This document shows, one piece after another, positions 35,602 through 44,936 of a DNA stretch of 64,000 bases. A program made the position numbers and the translations under genes. Below the pieces are notes generated by a model. It did no database searches, was not told the origin of the DNA, and was given only the letters and a program-made list of their open reading frames with translations. Numbering within the stretch: the stretch's first letter is position 1; each line of letters begins with the position of its first letter. Where the stretch lies: NCBI GenBank assembly GCA_040752855.1, contig JBFMHP010000033.1:30389-94388 (forward strand). The letters are read 5' to 3'. Source of the stretch: JBFMHP01 sp040752855 (GTDB lineage: Bacteria > Pseudomonadota > Gammaproteobacteria > RBG-16-57-12).

Positions 35602-36586
35602 ACTCTTCGCCGCCACCGCCGCCCAGGATGATCTCGCCGGCGTCGGAGAGACGGCGGGCGACCGCGAGGATTTCCTTCTGCGCCGCCTCGACCTCGCTCA
35701 CGCGCACCGGACCGCGCACCTCCAGGTCATCGCGCAGCATCTCGGCGGCGCGTTTGGACATGTTCTTGAAGATCTTCTCCTTGAGCGCCTCGTCCGCGCC
35801 CTTGAGCGCGATGACCAGCGTCTCGGAATTGATCTCGCGCAGCAGGGACTGGAGGCTGCGATCGTCGATATCGACCAGATTGTCGAAGACGAACATCAGA
35901 TCCTCGATGCGTTGCGCGAGATCGGGATCGGCATCCTTGATGCTGTCGATGATGTCGCTTTCCACGGCGCTGTCGACGAAGTTCAGCATATTCGCGGCGG
36001 TTTTCACCCCGCCGAGCGAAGACTTCTGCATATTGGTATTGCCGGAGAAATGACGCTCCATGATGACATTGAGTTCCTCGAGCGCCGCCGGTTGCACGCT
36101 TTCCATCGTCGCCACGCGCAACACCAGATCGACCCGGTCGCGCTCCGGGAACAGGCTGACGATGACGGCGGACTGATCCGGATCGAGAAACGACAGGATG
36201 ATGGCGATGATCTGGGGGTGTTCATTGCGAATGATCTCGAACACGGCCTTGGGGTCCATCCACTTCAGGGTTTCCAGGCCCTTGGTGGCCGCACCGGAAT
36301 CGACGATGCGATCGATCAGACTGGAGGCCTTCTCCTCGCCGACCGCGGCGATCAGCGCATTGCGGATGAAGGCGTCGGCGCCCACACCCAGCGAACTCTG
36401 CGTGCCGACGGCCTCGTTGAACACCTCGATCACGTCATCGACCTGGGTGGTCGTCACCGAACCGAGCTGGGTCATGGCCGTGCCGATCTTCTGCACCTCG
36501 CGCGGCCCGATGTATTTCAACACATTGGCGGCGCTTTTCTCCCCCAACGCAAGCAGAAGAATGGCGGCCTTGTCTACACCTTTCAT
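35594..36586 (-). CDS. fliG: FliG, flagellar motor switch protein
   Basis: Rotor protein that contacts the stator and FliF. The 330 residues match the family. The EHPQ motif lies at about residue 125 (NEHPQIIAIILSFL). The C-terminal charged torque helix is near 285 (EALKEKIFKNMSKRAAEML). Start at ATG 36586, 50 bases after the fliF stop. Confidence 0.97.
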   Translation of the reverse strand: MKGVDKAAILLLALGEKSAANVLKYIGPREVQKIGTAMTQLGSVTTTQVDDVIEVFNEAVGTQSSLGVGADAFIRNALIAAVGEEKASSLIDRIVDSGAATKGLETLKWMDPKAVFEIIRNEHPQIIAIILSFLDPDQSAVIVSLFPERDRVDLVLRVATMESVQPAALEELNVIMERHFSGNTNMQKSSLGGVKTAANMLNFVDSAVESDIIDSIKDADPDLAQRIEDLMFVFDNLVDIDDRSLQSLLREINSETLVIALKGADEALKEKIFKNMSKRAAEMLRDDLEVRGPVRVSEVEAAQKEILAVARRLSDAGEIILGGGGGEEYV

Positions 36587-36636
36587 CGTGCTACCTTTGC
36601 TTCAAGACTCATCACCTGAGCACCCGCAAGTCATCA

Positions 36637-37870
36637 TTATTTTTCGTCGCTGTTCGTCCAGCGCTTGAGCACTTCCGCCACGAGCTGCGGCTCACTGTCG
36701 GCAAAGTTGCGCACCTGCTGGAGTTTTTCCTGCTGGCTGGGCGGACGCACCGGCCCGCCGATCAGACCGGCATTGCCCGCCATGCCGGGCAGCGCCAGCT
36801 GGTCACCGCCGTGGCCCTGGCCTTCCACCGCCCCGCCCNNNNNNNNNNNNNNNNNNNNNNNNNNNNNNNNNNNNNNNNNNNNNNNNNNNNNNNNNNNNNN
36901 NNNNNNNNNNNNNNNNNNNNNNNNNNNNNNNNNNNNNNGCGCCGCTCGTGCTCTCCTCGGCGACCTGCTGGCTGCGCAGCGACGGCGCATCGGGATTGAA
37001 CAATTCCTGCGTCTGCTCCGTCACGGAAAAATCCACATCGGCGGTCACCTGCGCCTGCACCCCTTGCGGGCCCACCACCGGCATCAGGATATTGATGATG
37101 CGCTCCATATAGTTCTTTTCGATCTTCTGGGCGTACTCCAGCTGATCCGTGCTAAGCGCCATCTGCTCCGACTGCTTGCGGCCCGACAGCAGCCGCCCCT
37201 TCTGGTCGACGACCGTCACACTGCCGGCCTCCAGTTCGGGGACGCTGAAGGCCACCAGATGCGTGATCGCATCGACTTGATCCTCTTCGAGCGAGCGGCC
37301 CGCATGCAGGTGCACGATCACCGAGGCCGAGGGCTTCATGCGGTTGCGAATGAAGACCGAGCTCTTCGGGATGGCCAAATGCACGCGCGCCGTCTCGACG
37401 TTATTGATATTGGCGATCGAGCGCGCCAGCTCCACTTCGAGCGAGCGCTGGAAGCGCGCGGTTTCGAGAAACTGGCTGGTGCCGAAACCGCTGTCCTCGC
37501 GCAGCGTCTCGAAACCCATGCCGGTGCTGTGCGGCAGGCCCTCGGCCGCCAGTTTCAGCTTCACGCTTTGCAAATCCTTGGACGGCACGAGCAATGCGCC
37601 CGTAGCCGGATCGAGCTTGTACTGGATGCCCTGCTGCTGGAGCGTATCGATGATGGTGCTGGTGTCTTTTTCCGTGAGGTTCGCGTACAGCAGGCTGTAG
37701 TTGGGCGTCTGCGCCCACATGAATATCGCGATCACCGCGGCGAAGGTCGCAGCCAGCCCGAGCATCACGCCGATCTGCCGCAGCACCGAGAGATTGCTCA
37801 AGCCCTGCACCGAGGCCAGCAAGGGATTGTCGGAGGGTTTCGGCAGTTGGTTTTGCGTCGCTTCAGCCAT
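36637..37870 (-). CDS. fliF: FliF, MS-ring protein (interrupted by assembly gap)
   Basis: Forms the MS ring in the inner membrane. The N-terminal part (310 residues from ATG 37870) has membrane helix 1 near residues 33-54, the YscJ-like domain (YSLLYANLTEKDTSTIID, LLVPSKDLQSVKLKLAAEGL) and the ring-building domain. After 100 N the last 67 residues end VRNFADSEPQLVAEVLKRWT, the FliG-binding tail. A FliF is usually about 560 residues, so some 180 residues are missing and the true gap is probably near 550 bases, not 100. The gene itself is likely intact. Confidence 0.93.
36839..36938. other. Assembly gap (100 N) inside fliF
   Basis: Exactly 100 N, the usual placeholder for unknown distance. From FliF length I estimate about 500-600 missing bases. 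Confidence 0.95.
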
Positions 37871-37896
37871 GTCGTCTATCCACCCTTAAGCGCCGA

Positions 37897-38214
37897 TCAC
37901 ACCGGCATGGACATGATTTCCTGATACGCGGAAACCACCTTGTTGCGCACTTGCACCATCGCTTCAAACGCCAGGCTGGACTTCTGCATGGCGATCATCG
38001 CATCGCTGATGCTGACATTCGGGTCGCCGAGCTCCACGGCGCGGGTGAGATGCTGCGAGGTCTTCTGCAGATCGTTGACCTTCTCGATCGACTGTTTGAG
38101 CAGCGCGGAAAAATCCGCGCCGCCCGTCTCCTGCGCCGGCGCCATCGAACGCCCTTGGGCGACGATAGCGTGATTGCGCATCTCGGCGAGGATTCGTGCA
38201 ATATCGTTGTTCAT
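37897..38214 (-). CDS. fliE: FliE, MS ring-rod junction protein
   Basis: Connects the MS ring/export gate with the rod. The 105 residues match the family, with the C-terminal core DAMIAMQKSSLAFEAMVQVR and the end VVSAYQEIMSMPV. It lies 26 bases upstream of fliF and 35 bases downstream of flrC. Confidence 0.96.
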   Translation of the reverse strand: MNNDIARILAEMRNHAIVAQGRSMAPAQETGGADFSALLKQSIEKVNDLQKTSQHLTRAVELGDPNVSISDAMIAMQKSSLAFEAMVQVRNKVVSAYQEIMSMPV

Positions 38215-38249
38215 GGTGTTCTCCGATCTATTCGGTGAGTGGGGGGCGG

Positions 38250-39593
38250 TTACTCGGGAACCTCGATGCCGTCTTCGCGCATCTTGGCCAGCTTGTAGCG
38301 CAGCGTGCGCGGGCTGATGCCGAGCAAGTCGGCGACCTTCTTGCGGCTGCCGTGGGTTTTCTCCAAGGCCTCGATGATCACCCGGTATTCGTGATGGCGC
38401 AGATCATCGCCCAGGGTAACGGCGCCGTCCCCCGCGGTGAGCGGCTTGATCTCGCGCTGTTCGCCCGCAGGACTGGCGCAGTGGATGTCCTCGGCTTCGA
38501 TGACATCCCCCTGATGCAGAATCACGGCGCGCTGCATCACGTTGTCGAGTTCGCGCACATTACCCGGCCAGGGATGGGCCAGCAGGATCTCGCGCGCGGC
38601 ATCGCTGAGTTGCGGCACCGGCTTGCCCGCCTGTGTGGCCAGCTTGCGCAGCATCACCTCCGCCAGCGGCAGGATGTCCTTGGCGCGCTGGCGCAGCGGC
38701 GGCAGATGAATCGGAAACACGTTCAATCGATAGTAGAGATCCTCGCGGAAATTGCCGGCCTCGACCTCCGCGCGCATGTCGCGATTGGTCGTGGCCAGCA
38801 CGCGCACGTCCAGATTGATCATCTCCCCGCCGCCGCCCAAGCGCTCGACTTCACGCTCCTGCAGCACGCGCAGCAACTTGGCCTGCAGGCCCAGTTCCAT
38901 TTCGGTAATTTCATCGAGCAGCAGCGTACCGCCCTGCGCCTGTTCGAACTTGCCAGGCGAGGATTTGTACGCGCCGGTAAACGCACCCTTTTCATAACCG
39001 AACAGGGTCGATTCCAGCATGTTCTCGGGAATCGCCGCGCAGTTGATCGCGACAAAGGGCATCTTCGCGCGATCGGATTGATCATGGATGAAGCGCGCCA
39101 GCACTTCCTTGCCCACGCCACTCTCGCCGGTGATCAGGATGGTGGCGTCGGATTTGGCGACCTTGGCCGCCAAGGCCTTGACCTTCAGGCTTTCCTCGTC
39201 CATTGCGACGAAGTCACGCGTCTCGGGGGTCGCCGCGACGTAGCGGCTGACCATATTGATGATGACCTCGGCGGCGAATGGCTTGACCAGATAATCGCAG
39301 GCGCCTTCGCGCATGGCCTCGACCGCCTTGGGCACCGAGCCATAGGCCGTCATCAGCACCACCGGCAACTGCGGCTGGCGCGCCTTGATGTGCTTGAGCA
39401 GCGTGTGGCCATCCATCTTGTGCATCTGCACATCGCTGATGACCATGGCGATACCGCCGCCGTCGAGGATGTCCAGCGCCTGATAACCGTCGTCCGCGGC
39501 CGCCACGCGGTAACCCGCCATGGCGAGGGTCTCGCTGATCGCCTCGCGCAGATCGAGATCATCTTCCACTACCAATAAACGTGCCTGATTCAT
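38250..39593 (-). CDS. flrC: FlrC/FleR, sigma54-dependent flagellar response regulator
   Basis: Activates middle flagellar promoters with sigma54. The 447 residues comprise a receiver domain (1-120; VVEDDLDL, phospho-acceptor Asp in VISDVQMHKMDG, Lys in VKPF), an AAA+ domain (about 140-370; GESGVGKEVLARF, EKGAFTGAYKS, LLLDEITEME) and a Fis-type HTH (KKVADLLGISPRTLRYKL). It lies downstream of its sensor FlrB. The first 127 bases plus leader are repeated after an N gap, which I interpret as an assembly artefact; the true distance to flrB is about 40 bases. Confidence 0.95.
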   Translation of the reverse strand: MNQARLLVVEDDLDLREAISETLAMAGYRVAAADDGYQALDILDGGGIAMVISDVQMHKMDGHTLLKHIKARQPQLPVVLMTAYGSVPKAVEAMREGACDYLVKPFAAEVIINMVSRYVAATPETRDFVAMDEESLKVKALAAKVAKSDATILITGESGVGKEVLARFIHDQSDRAKMPFVAINCAAIPENMLESTLFGYEKGAFTGAYKSSPGKFEQAQGGTLLLDEITEMELGLQAKLLRVLQEREVERLGGGGEMINLDVRVLATTNRDMRAEVEAGNFREDLYYRLNVFPIHLPPLRQRAKDILPLAEVMLRKLATQAGKPVPQLSDAAREILLAHPWPGNVRELDNVMQRAVILHQGDVIEAEDIHCASPAGEQREIKPLTAGDGAVTLGDDLRHHEYRVIIEALEKTHGSRKKVADLLGISPRTLRYKLAKMREDGIEVPE

Positions 39594-39610
39594 TGTGGCT
39601 CCTTTACTCA

Positions 39611-39710
39611 NNNNNNNNNNNNNNNNNNNNNNNNNNNNNNNNNNNNNNNNNNNNNNNNNNNNNNNNNNNNNNNNNNNNNNNNNNNNNNNNNNNNNNNNNN
39701 NNNNNNNNNN
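39611..39710. other. Assembly gap (100 N), probably no missing sequence
   Basis: Flanked on both sides by an identical 127-base sequence (39484-39610 and 39711-39837). This is what results when two contigs that overlap by a k-mer of 127 are scaffolded without merging. Joining at the overlap gives a continuous flrB-flrC. Confidence 0.85.
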
Positions 39711-39837
39711 TAACCGTCGTCCGCGGCCGCCACGCGGTAACCCGCCATGGCGAGGGTCTCGCTGATCGCCTCGCGCAGATCGAGATCATCTTCCACTACC
39801 AATAAACGTGCCTGATTCATTGTGGCTCCTTTACTCA
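39711..39837 (-). repeat. Artefactual 127-bp duplicate of the flrC 5' end
   Basis: Identical, base for base, to 39484-39610. It contains the flrC start (ATG at 39820) and about 36 codons, then runs into the N gap. It should not be annotated as a second flrC. Confidence 0.88.
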
Positions 39838-39860
39838 ATTCATTCGGCTCGGTGTGCGAT

Positions 39861-41036
39861 TCAGCCCGCCGCCTTCATCAGCGGGGCGGGATGCTCGGCG
39901 CTCGAGCGATGCGCGGCCGCCATGGGCAACCGCACTCCGAACGTCGCGCCGCCGCCCGGCTGCGACTCCACCCACACCTCGCCGCCGTGGGCCTGGGCAA
40001 TCTGACGCACCACCGCCAGGCCCAAACCCGTGCCCGAGGCGCTGGTGGTGAAAAACGGCTCGAAGATCTTCTCCTTCAGCTCGGCGGCGATGCCCGGCCC
40101 ATTGTCTGCCACCAGCACATCGACGCTGTTGCCGGCGGCGCGCCGCACACTGATCGTGATCTCGCCATGCGCACCCAGGGCGTGCATGGCGTTATCCACC
40201 AGATTCTGCACGGCGCTCTTCAGCATCTGGCGATTGCCGCACAGGGCGATGGGCGCGGCCTCACATTCCTTGCGCAATTGGATGGCGCCGGCAAGCGTCG
40301 GCGCGTAATCGCCGCACAGCTCGCTCACCAGATCGTTGAGGGAAAACGTTTCCGTCGAACTCAGCCCGTCCTTGGCAAACAGCAGCATGTCATTGACCAG
40401 GTGCTCGAGTTCACTCACCAGCGCAATGATCTTGTGGGTCAATTTGCCGCGGCGCGCCTCGTCGAGCTGCGCGTGATTCAGTTGCGAGCAATACAGCAAC
40501 GCGGCGGACAAGGGCGTGCGGATCTGATGGGCCATGCTCGCGGTCATTTCACCAAGCGCCGTCAAGCGCCGGCTGTGGTTGAGCTTGTCCTGCAGCCTGC
40601 GGGTATTGGTCACGTCATGGATCAGGATCACTTGCCCCGGCTGCCGGCCCAAGGGATTGGTGGAGATGTTCACGATGCGGCCATCGGCCAGTGAGATGTC
40701 ATGGCCGTCGTCGCTTTTCGGGGCGAAGGCCCGCGCGATGATCTCGCGCCAGGGCTGACCGTAGAGGGGCACGCCGAGAAGATTCTCGGCGGCGGGATTG
40801 CATTGCGCGACGATTCCGCGGCCATCCAGGATCACAACCCCCGAGGGCAAGGCCTGAATAATGGAGGATAACCGCTCGATTTCCAGCGCGGTGGTTTCGC
40901 TGCGTGTCTGGGAGGAAATCTGCTGAAAACTGTGCTCCAGACGCTGATAGGATTTCGTCATCACCTCGAAGAGCGCACCGCAGGTCGCCAGGGCCTGTTC
41001 GAGTTCGCCGGCTTCGTTCAGATGCTCTTGTTGCAT
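39861..41036 (-). CDS. flrB: FlrB/FleS, flagellar sensor histidine kinase
   Basis: Soluble kinase that phosphorylates FlrC. From ATG 41036 it has 391 residues: helical N-terminus, PAS domain (about 65-165; LPSGVVILDGRGIVAQCNPA), HisKA with MTASMAHQIRTPLSAALLY (phospho-His) and HATPase_c (NLVDNAMHALG, VADNGPGI, TGLGLAVVRQI). There are no membrane segments. I prefer 41036 over an in-frame ATG at 41075 because the sigma54 motif at 41089-41103 puts the transcript start near 41077. Confidence 0.94.
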   Translation of the reverse strand: MQQEHLNEAGELEQALATCGALFEVMTKSYQRLEHSFQQISSQTRSETTALEIERLSSIIQALPSGVVILDGRGIVAQCNPAAENLLGVPLYGQPWREIIARAFAPKSDDGHDISLADGRIVNISTNPLGRQPGQVILIHDVTNTRRLQDKLNHSRRLTALGEMTASMAHQIRTPLSAALLYCSQLNHAQLDEARRGKLTHKIIALVSELEHLVNDMLLFAKDGLSSTETFSLNDLVSELCGDYAPTLAGAIQLRKECEAAPIALCGNRQMLKSAVQNLVDNAMHALGAHGEITISVRRAAGNSVDVLVADNGPGIAAELKEKIFEPFFTTSASGTGLGLAVVRQIAQAHGGEVWVESQPGGGATFGVRLPMAAAHRSSAEHPAPLMKAAG

Positions 41037-41088
41037 AGTACTCACCCATCCGTTTTTTTGACGCCTGCGCGTCATTGCACGGGAAAGA

Positions 41089-41103
41089 GCAAAGACTATG
41101 CCA
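41089..41103 (-). promoter_or_regulatory. sigma54 (-24/-12) promoter motif for flrBC
   Basis: Minus strand TGGCAT-N5-TTGC, against TGGCAC-N5-TTGC; GG and GC are 12 bases apart. It fits FleQ-activated transcription of the flrBC two-component genes. Confidence 0.75.
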
Positions 41104-41163
41104 TCGATTTTTTGTGATTGATTTACAAAGAATTAAGCAAAGAAGAAATGGAACGAGTCATTT

Positions 41164-42618
41164 TTATGACGCATCGTCCCCACGCTGGATACCGTACTTG
41201 CGCATCTTCTCGACCAGGGTCGTGCGCCGCATTCTGAGCAGCTGCGCCGCCTGTGCGACCACCCCATCGGCGGCCTCGAGCGCCTGATTGATCAGGGCAC
41301 ACTCGATGCCCGCTATGTGCTCCTTGAGATCCAAACCCTCCGTCGGCAGCCGCGGGGCGGACGGCTCGCCGGTGGCGAACGCCTGGAGACCTTGCATGAC
41401 CTCGGTGAGATCCTGCATCTGGGCGCGCACCTCGGACGGCTTGCCCTTGGCGACCTGGAATTTCTCCGGCAAGTCGTCCACATCGACCACGCCGTAGGGA
41501 TACATGATCACCAGACGCTCGATCAGATTCGACAGCTCGCGCACATTGCCCGGCCAGCGATACTGGCACAGCGACATGATCGCCGCCGGCGTCAGGCGCA
41601 CCGAGCCGCGTTTTTGGTTTTCCAGCCGCGCGATCAGCTCGTTGACCAGCAGCGGAATGTCTTCGAGGCGCTCGCGCAGCGGCGGCATTTCGATGGGAAA
41701 AACATTCAGGCGATAAAACAGATCCTCGCGAAATCGGCCTTCACCAATGGCCGATTCGAGATCACGATGCGTCGCCGCGACGATGCGCACGTTCGCCGTG
41801 ATGCTCTTGTTGCTGCCCACCCGCTCGAAGGTGCGCTCCTGCAACACGCGCAGCAGCTTGACCTGCATCGGCAAGCTCATATCGCCGATCTCATCCAGGA
41901 ACAACGTGCCGCCGTCGGCCATCTCAAACCGCCCCTGGCGCGCGGTGATCGCGCCGGTAAAGGCACCCTTCTCATGCCCGAACAATTCGCTTTCAAGGAG
42001 ATCACCCGGAATCGCGCCGCAGTTGACCGGCACGAACAGCTGGTTGCGCCGCTTCGAATGATAATGGAGATTGCGCGCCACCACTTCCTTGCCGGTGCCC
42101 GACTCGCCCAGGATCAGCACCGTGGCCTCCGAATCGGCCACCTGCTCGATCATATTGCGCACGCGCTTGATCGCGCGGCTGTTGCCCACCAGGCTGCGAA
42201 ACAGTTCGGCGTTGTAGCCGGCGCCGCGTTCACGCGACTGGTGATACAGCGCCGCCCGCTCGAGGGTATCGGAGAGCTGTGCATACTTGGCAGGGTATTC
42301 GATCTGCGCAAAGACACGCTCGGCATCCACTTTGCCCAGCTGGGCCTGTGCGTCGGTCATCAGCAGGATAATCAGAGCATGCTTGCCACCCTCGGACCGC
42401 GCCGATTGTGCTTGGATCTGCAGACAGAGTTCGTTGCAATCCTCGCACTGCTCGGCATCCAGGATCACCACAGCGGTTTGCTGGGAAACGGCGCGTTCGC
42501 ACTCGTCACACGATGCCTCTGTGACATTAGGGTATTCGATGAAGGTCAGGATATGCCTCAAGGCATCGCGCCGCTCGGCGCTGTTCGAAACCACGAGAAT
42601 GTTCAATGAATTTTCCAC
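41164..42618 (-). CDS. fleQ: FleQ/FlrA, master flagellar sigma54 activator
   Basis: Top regulator of polar flagellar genes; in Pseudomonas it also binds cyclic-di-GMP. It has an N-terminal degenerate receiver-like domain (about 1-130; ILVVSNSAERRDAL), an AAA+ domain (GESGTGKEVVARNLHYHSKR, EKGAFTGAITARQG, LFLDEIGDMSLPMQVKLLR) and a Fis-type HTH (AQAAQLLRMRRTTLVEKM). The start is uncertain: I use GTG 42618; the frame stays open to a TTG at 42681, and a good ribosome site is not visible for either. Confidence 0.93.
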   Translation of the reverse strand: MENSLNILVVSNSAERRDALRHILTFIEYPNVTEASCDECERAVSQQTAVVILDAEQCEDCNELCLQIQAQSARSEGGKHALIILLMTDAQAQLGKVDAERVFAQIEYPAKYAQLSDTLERAALYHQSRERGAGYNAELFRSLVGNSRAIKRVRNMIEQVADSEATVLILGESGTGKEVVARNLHYHSKRRNQLFVPVNCGAIPGDLLESELFGHEKGAFTGAITARQGRFEMADGGTLFLDEIGDMSLPMQVKLLRVLQERTFERVGSNKSITANVRIVAATHRDLESAIGEGRFREDLFYRLNVFPIEMPPLRERLEDIPLLVNELIARLENQKRGSVRLTPAAIMSLCQYRWPGNVRELSNLIERLVIMYPYGVVDVDDLPEKFQVAKGKPSEVRAQMQDLTEVMQGLQAFATGEPSAPRLPTEGLDLKEHIAGIECALINQALEAADGVVAQAAQLLRMRRTTLVEKMRKYGIQRGDDAS

Positions 42619-42662
42619 GTTTATTTTTGGTATAGAAGGGAAAGAATTTTGACTCGCCGCTA

Positions 42663-42691
42663 AGTTAATCACGGCCAACACGAATTGTCAA
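42663..42691 (-). promoter_or_regulatory. Possible sigma70 promoter of fleQ
   Basis: Minus strand TTGACA (42691-42686), 17-base spacer, TTAACT (42668-42663). The -35 is perfect, the -10 moderate. It lies 45 bases before the chosen start codon; a sigma70 promoter is expected for the top-level regulator. Confidence 0.5.
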
Positions 42692-42816
42692 AATTTTGTC
42701 GCGGAAAATTTGGATATAAAAAACGTTGCTTAACAATTATTTAAAATTGTTTTTTAATCTTGAGTATTACGTGATTTTGAGGTGATGCTTTAGATATTTT
42801 CCTGATACGCGGCCCA

Positions 42817-42916
42817 NNNNNNNNNNNNNNNNNNNNNNNNNNNNNNNNNNNNNNNNNNNNNNNNNNNNNNNNNNNNNNNNNNNNNNNNNNNNNNNNNNNN
42901 NNNNNNNNNNNNNNNN
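42817..42916. other. Assembly gap (100 N) between fleQ and fliD
   Basis: Unknown true length. In related clusters fliS (export chaperone of flagellin) lies between fliD and fleQ; none is visible in the 83 bases between the gap and fliD, so it may lie in the gap. Confidence 0.9.
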
Positions 42917-42999
42917 AAACTAAAAGTTCGGTCTACTCTATGTCACCTGGACTCCGGTATCCGCGGAGTGATGCGCAATTCAAAAATGCCGTGCTTTCA

Positions 43000-44403
43000 T
43001 TAACTGCGATTGATCGTCAGCTTCGGCAATATCGCCAGCTGTTGGTTCAGGAACGAACTGGTCAACTGCATGCTGCTGATGATCTCGTCGAGCCCGGCAA
43101 ACTGGCGCGTGTAGCGTTTCTCGAGTGAATCCAGGCGATACTGCAAGGTCTCGCGCTGCTTATCGAGACCCTTGATGCTGGTATTCAATCCATCGATCTT
43201 GGAATCCAGCACACCTTTCGTGCCTACATAGCCGTCGAGGTAATCCTCGAGCCTTGCCGCATAGCCGTTGTCACCGGCAAAGATTTGCCCCACCGAGGTG
43301 AAGTCCGCATCGATGGCCTTCGTGAGCTTTGCGCTGTCGAGCGTCAGCTTGCCGGTCTTGTCGGAGGTCACTCCGATCGAGGCCAGCGTGTCGTAGGGGC
43401 CGGTAATGCCGCTCGTAGCATTAGAGATCTGGGTGCGCAGCCCGCTCATCACCGTGCGCAAGGTCGCGTCGCCCACCAGGACGCCGCGCTTGTTGTTCTC
43501 GACATCGACCATGGACATCTGGCGCATCACATCGGCCAGCTTGTTGTAACTGTCGACGAATCCCTTCACCAAGGTTTGAATACTCCCGCTGTTCTGCGAG
43601 ACGCCCATATTCACCAGCGTGCCGGGCTTGGCGGCGATCAGATTGAAGCTCACCCCGGTGATCACATCACTGATGGCATTGCTGCCGCGCGTGATGGTCA
43701 CGCCATCGACGACCATCTCGGCATCGAGTTGGTTCAGCGAGGCCAGCGGTGAACCATCGGCCAATTTATTCAGCGTGGAAAATCCCAGCACCGTTGCCGC
43801 GGCGGTCCCGCCGATGGTGCCGCCGAGCTGCACGCGGTTGTCGTAACCATAGCCGCCCGAGGTCAGTACAAGGGTTTGATTGGTGCCGTCGTTGATGAGC
43901 GAGGCTCTCACGTTGACGCCATCGCTTTCCGCCGCCGCATTGATGGCGGAATGGATATCGGCCAGGGTCTTTGCCGTGCTCAGATCCACGGTCAGCGTCT
44001 TGGCGCCCACGGTGACGGTCAGCGCATCACCGCCGGCGCCGCCGAACGTGGCCGCCGGAGCGGTCGCGCTGGAAGCAAACTTGTGTTTCTGCGCGATGCG
44101 CTTGACTTCGATGTCGTAACCGCCTTCGACCGCCGTGGTGTCCGCCGATGCGGACAATACGTCCTTATTGCTCAGGTTGACGCTGCGTTTCTGGAAATTC
44201 GTGATGTCTTTGAGTCCAGCGAGGCTGGAATTGAAATCCGCCAGGGCGGATTTGAGGGAACCGAAGGCGGAAAGCTTGGCCTGGTAGTCGGCCTCGTCAC
44301 GGTCGATGCGGGCACTGATCGGATTGCCTTCTGCCGCCACGAGCTGGCTGACGATCGCCTTTACATCGAGCCCCGAGCCGATCCCCGGCGATGATATGGC
44401 CAT
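43000..44403 (-). CDS. fliD: FliD, flagellar filament cap
   Basis: Hook-associated protein 2, which caps the filament and folds flagellin. The 467 residues show the N-terminal domain (MAISSPGIGSGLDVKAIVSQ), central domains, and the C-terminal coiled coil (LDKQRETLQYRLDSLEKRYT, then FAGLDEIISSMQ and FLNQQLAIL). It lies downstream of flaG with 39 bases between. Confidence 0.96.
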   Translation of the reverse strand: MAISSPGIGSGLDVKAIVSQLVAAEGNPISARIDRDEADYQAKLSAFGSLKSALADFNSSLAGLKDITNFQKRSVNLSNKDVLSASADTTAVEGGYDIEVKRIAQKHKFASSATAPAATFGGAGGDALTVTVGAKTLTVDLSTAKTLADIHSAINAAAESDGVNVRASLINDGTNQTLVLTSGGYGYDNRVQLGGTIGGTAAATVLGFSTLNKLADGSPLASLNQLDAEMVVDGVTITRGSNAISDVITGVSFNLIAAKPGTLVNMGVSQNSGSIQTLVKGFVDSYNKLADVMRQMSMVDVENNKRGVLVGDATLRTVMSGLRTQISNATSGITGPYDTLASIGVTSDKTGKLTLDSAKLTKAIDADFTSVGQIFAGDNGYAARLEDYLDGYVGTKGVLDSKIDGLNTSIKGLDKQRETLQYRLDSLEKRYTRQFAGLDEIISSMQLTSSFLNQQLAILPKLTINRS

Positions 44404-44442
44404 AAGCTACACCTTCACAAATTCAAATTACGCATACACCGC

Positions 44443-44865
44443 TCAGGCCTTGATCTCCTGCATGAGACCCAATCCCGAGCCGTACTCTTCGCGCCTTTCA
44501 TGCATATACTGCGCCAGCTTCATCGCCTCCTCGGAGGGGATCTGACGGATGACCTCGCTGGTTTCCTTGTCGATCACCTTGACCACGGTGCGCCCCGTCG
44601 TCTCGTCGACTGCGAACTCCAGATTGCGTTGCATGCTCTGCACCGCTTCATTGAGCTTGAGCACTGCGTTCTTGAGGTCTTCTTCCTTGGGCTGCTGCGC
44701 CGCTTGCATCCCGGTCAGAGAATCAGTTTTTTCGATAGGACTCTGCTCGGCACTGACGGCAGCAGATGCCGCCTCCACGGGCTCAGACATCGGGCTGCGC
44801 TTGACATCCTTGGCCTCGGTGGTCACTTGAGTCCGTACCACATTTGCGCTCATCGAGATATTCAT
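44443..44865 (-). CDS. flaG: FlaG family protein
   Basis: Small protein between flagellin and cap genes that affects filament length in several species. Start at ATG 44865 (MNISMSANVV), preceded by AAGGTGAGG; an in-frame GTG at 44874 is less likely. The FlaG domain is the C-terminal half (LNEAVQSMQRNLEFAVDE, VKVIDKETSEVIRQIPSEEA). 140 residues. Confidence 0.93.
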   Translation of the reverse strand: MNISMSANVVRTQVTTEAKDVKRSPMSEPVEAASAAVSAEQSPIEKTDSLTGMQAAQQPKEEDLKNAVLKLNEAVQSMQRNLEFAVDETTGRTVVKVIDKETSEVIRQIPSEEAMKLAQYMHERREEYGSGLGLMQEIKA

Positions 44866-44890
44866 GTTCCTCACCTTTTACTCAATGGAT

Positions 44891-44914
44891 GCTCCGGGGA
44901 CGAGGCCCCGGAGC
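44891..44914. terminator. Strong hairpin between fliC and flaG
   Basis: Perfect 9-base stem GCTCCGGGG / CCCCGGAGC with 6-base loop, 22 bases after the fliC stop. No T tract follows on the minus strand. It probably stabilises or partly terminates the fliC message. Confidence 0.6.
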
Positions 44915-44936
44915 AGCTTTATTGAGCCCCTGTTTG

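Noticed and set aside
39711..39820. Second flrC gene start
   Set aside because: Exact 127-base copy next to an N gap, best explained as an unmerged contig overlap.
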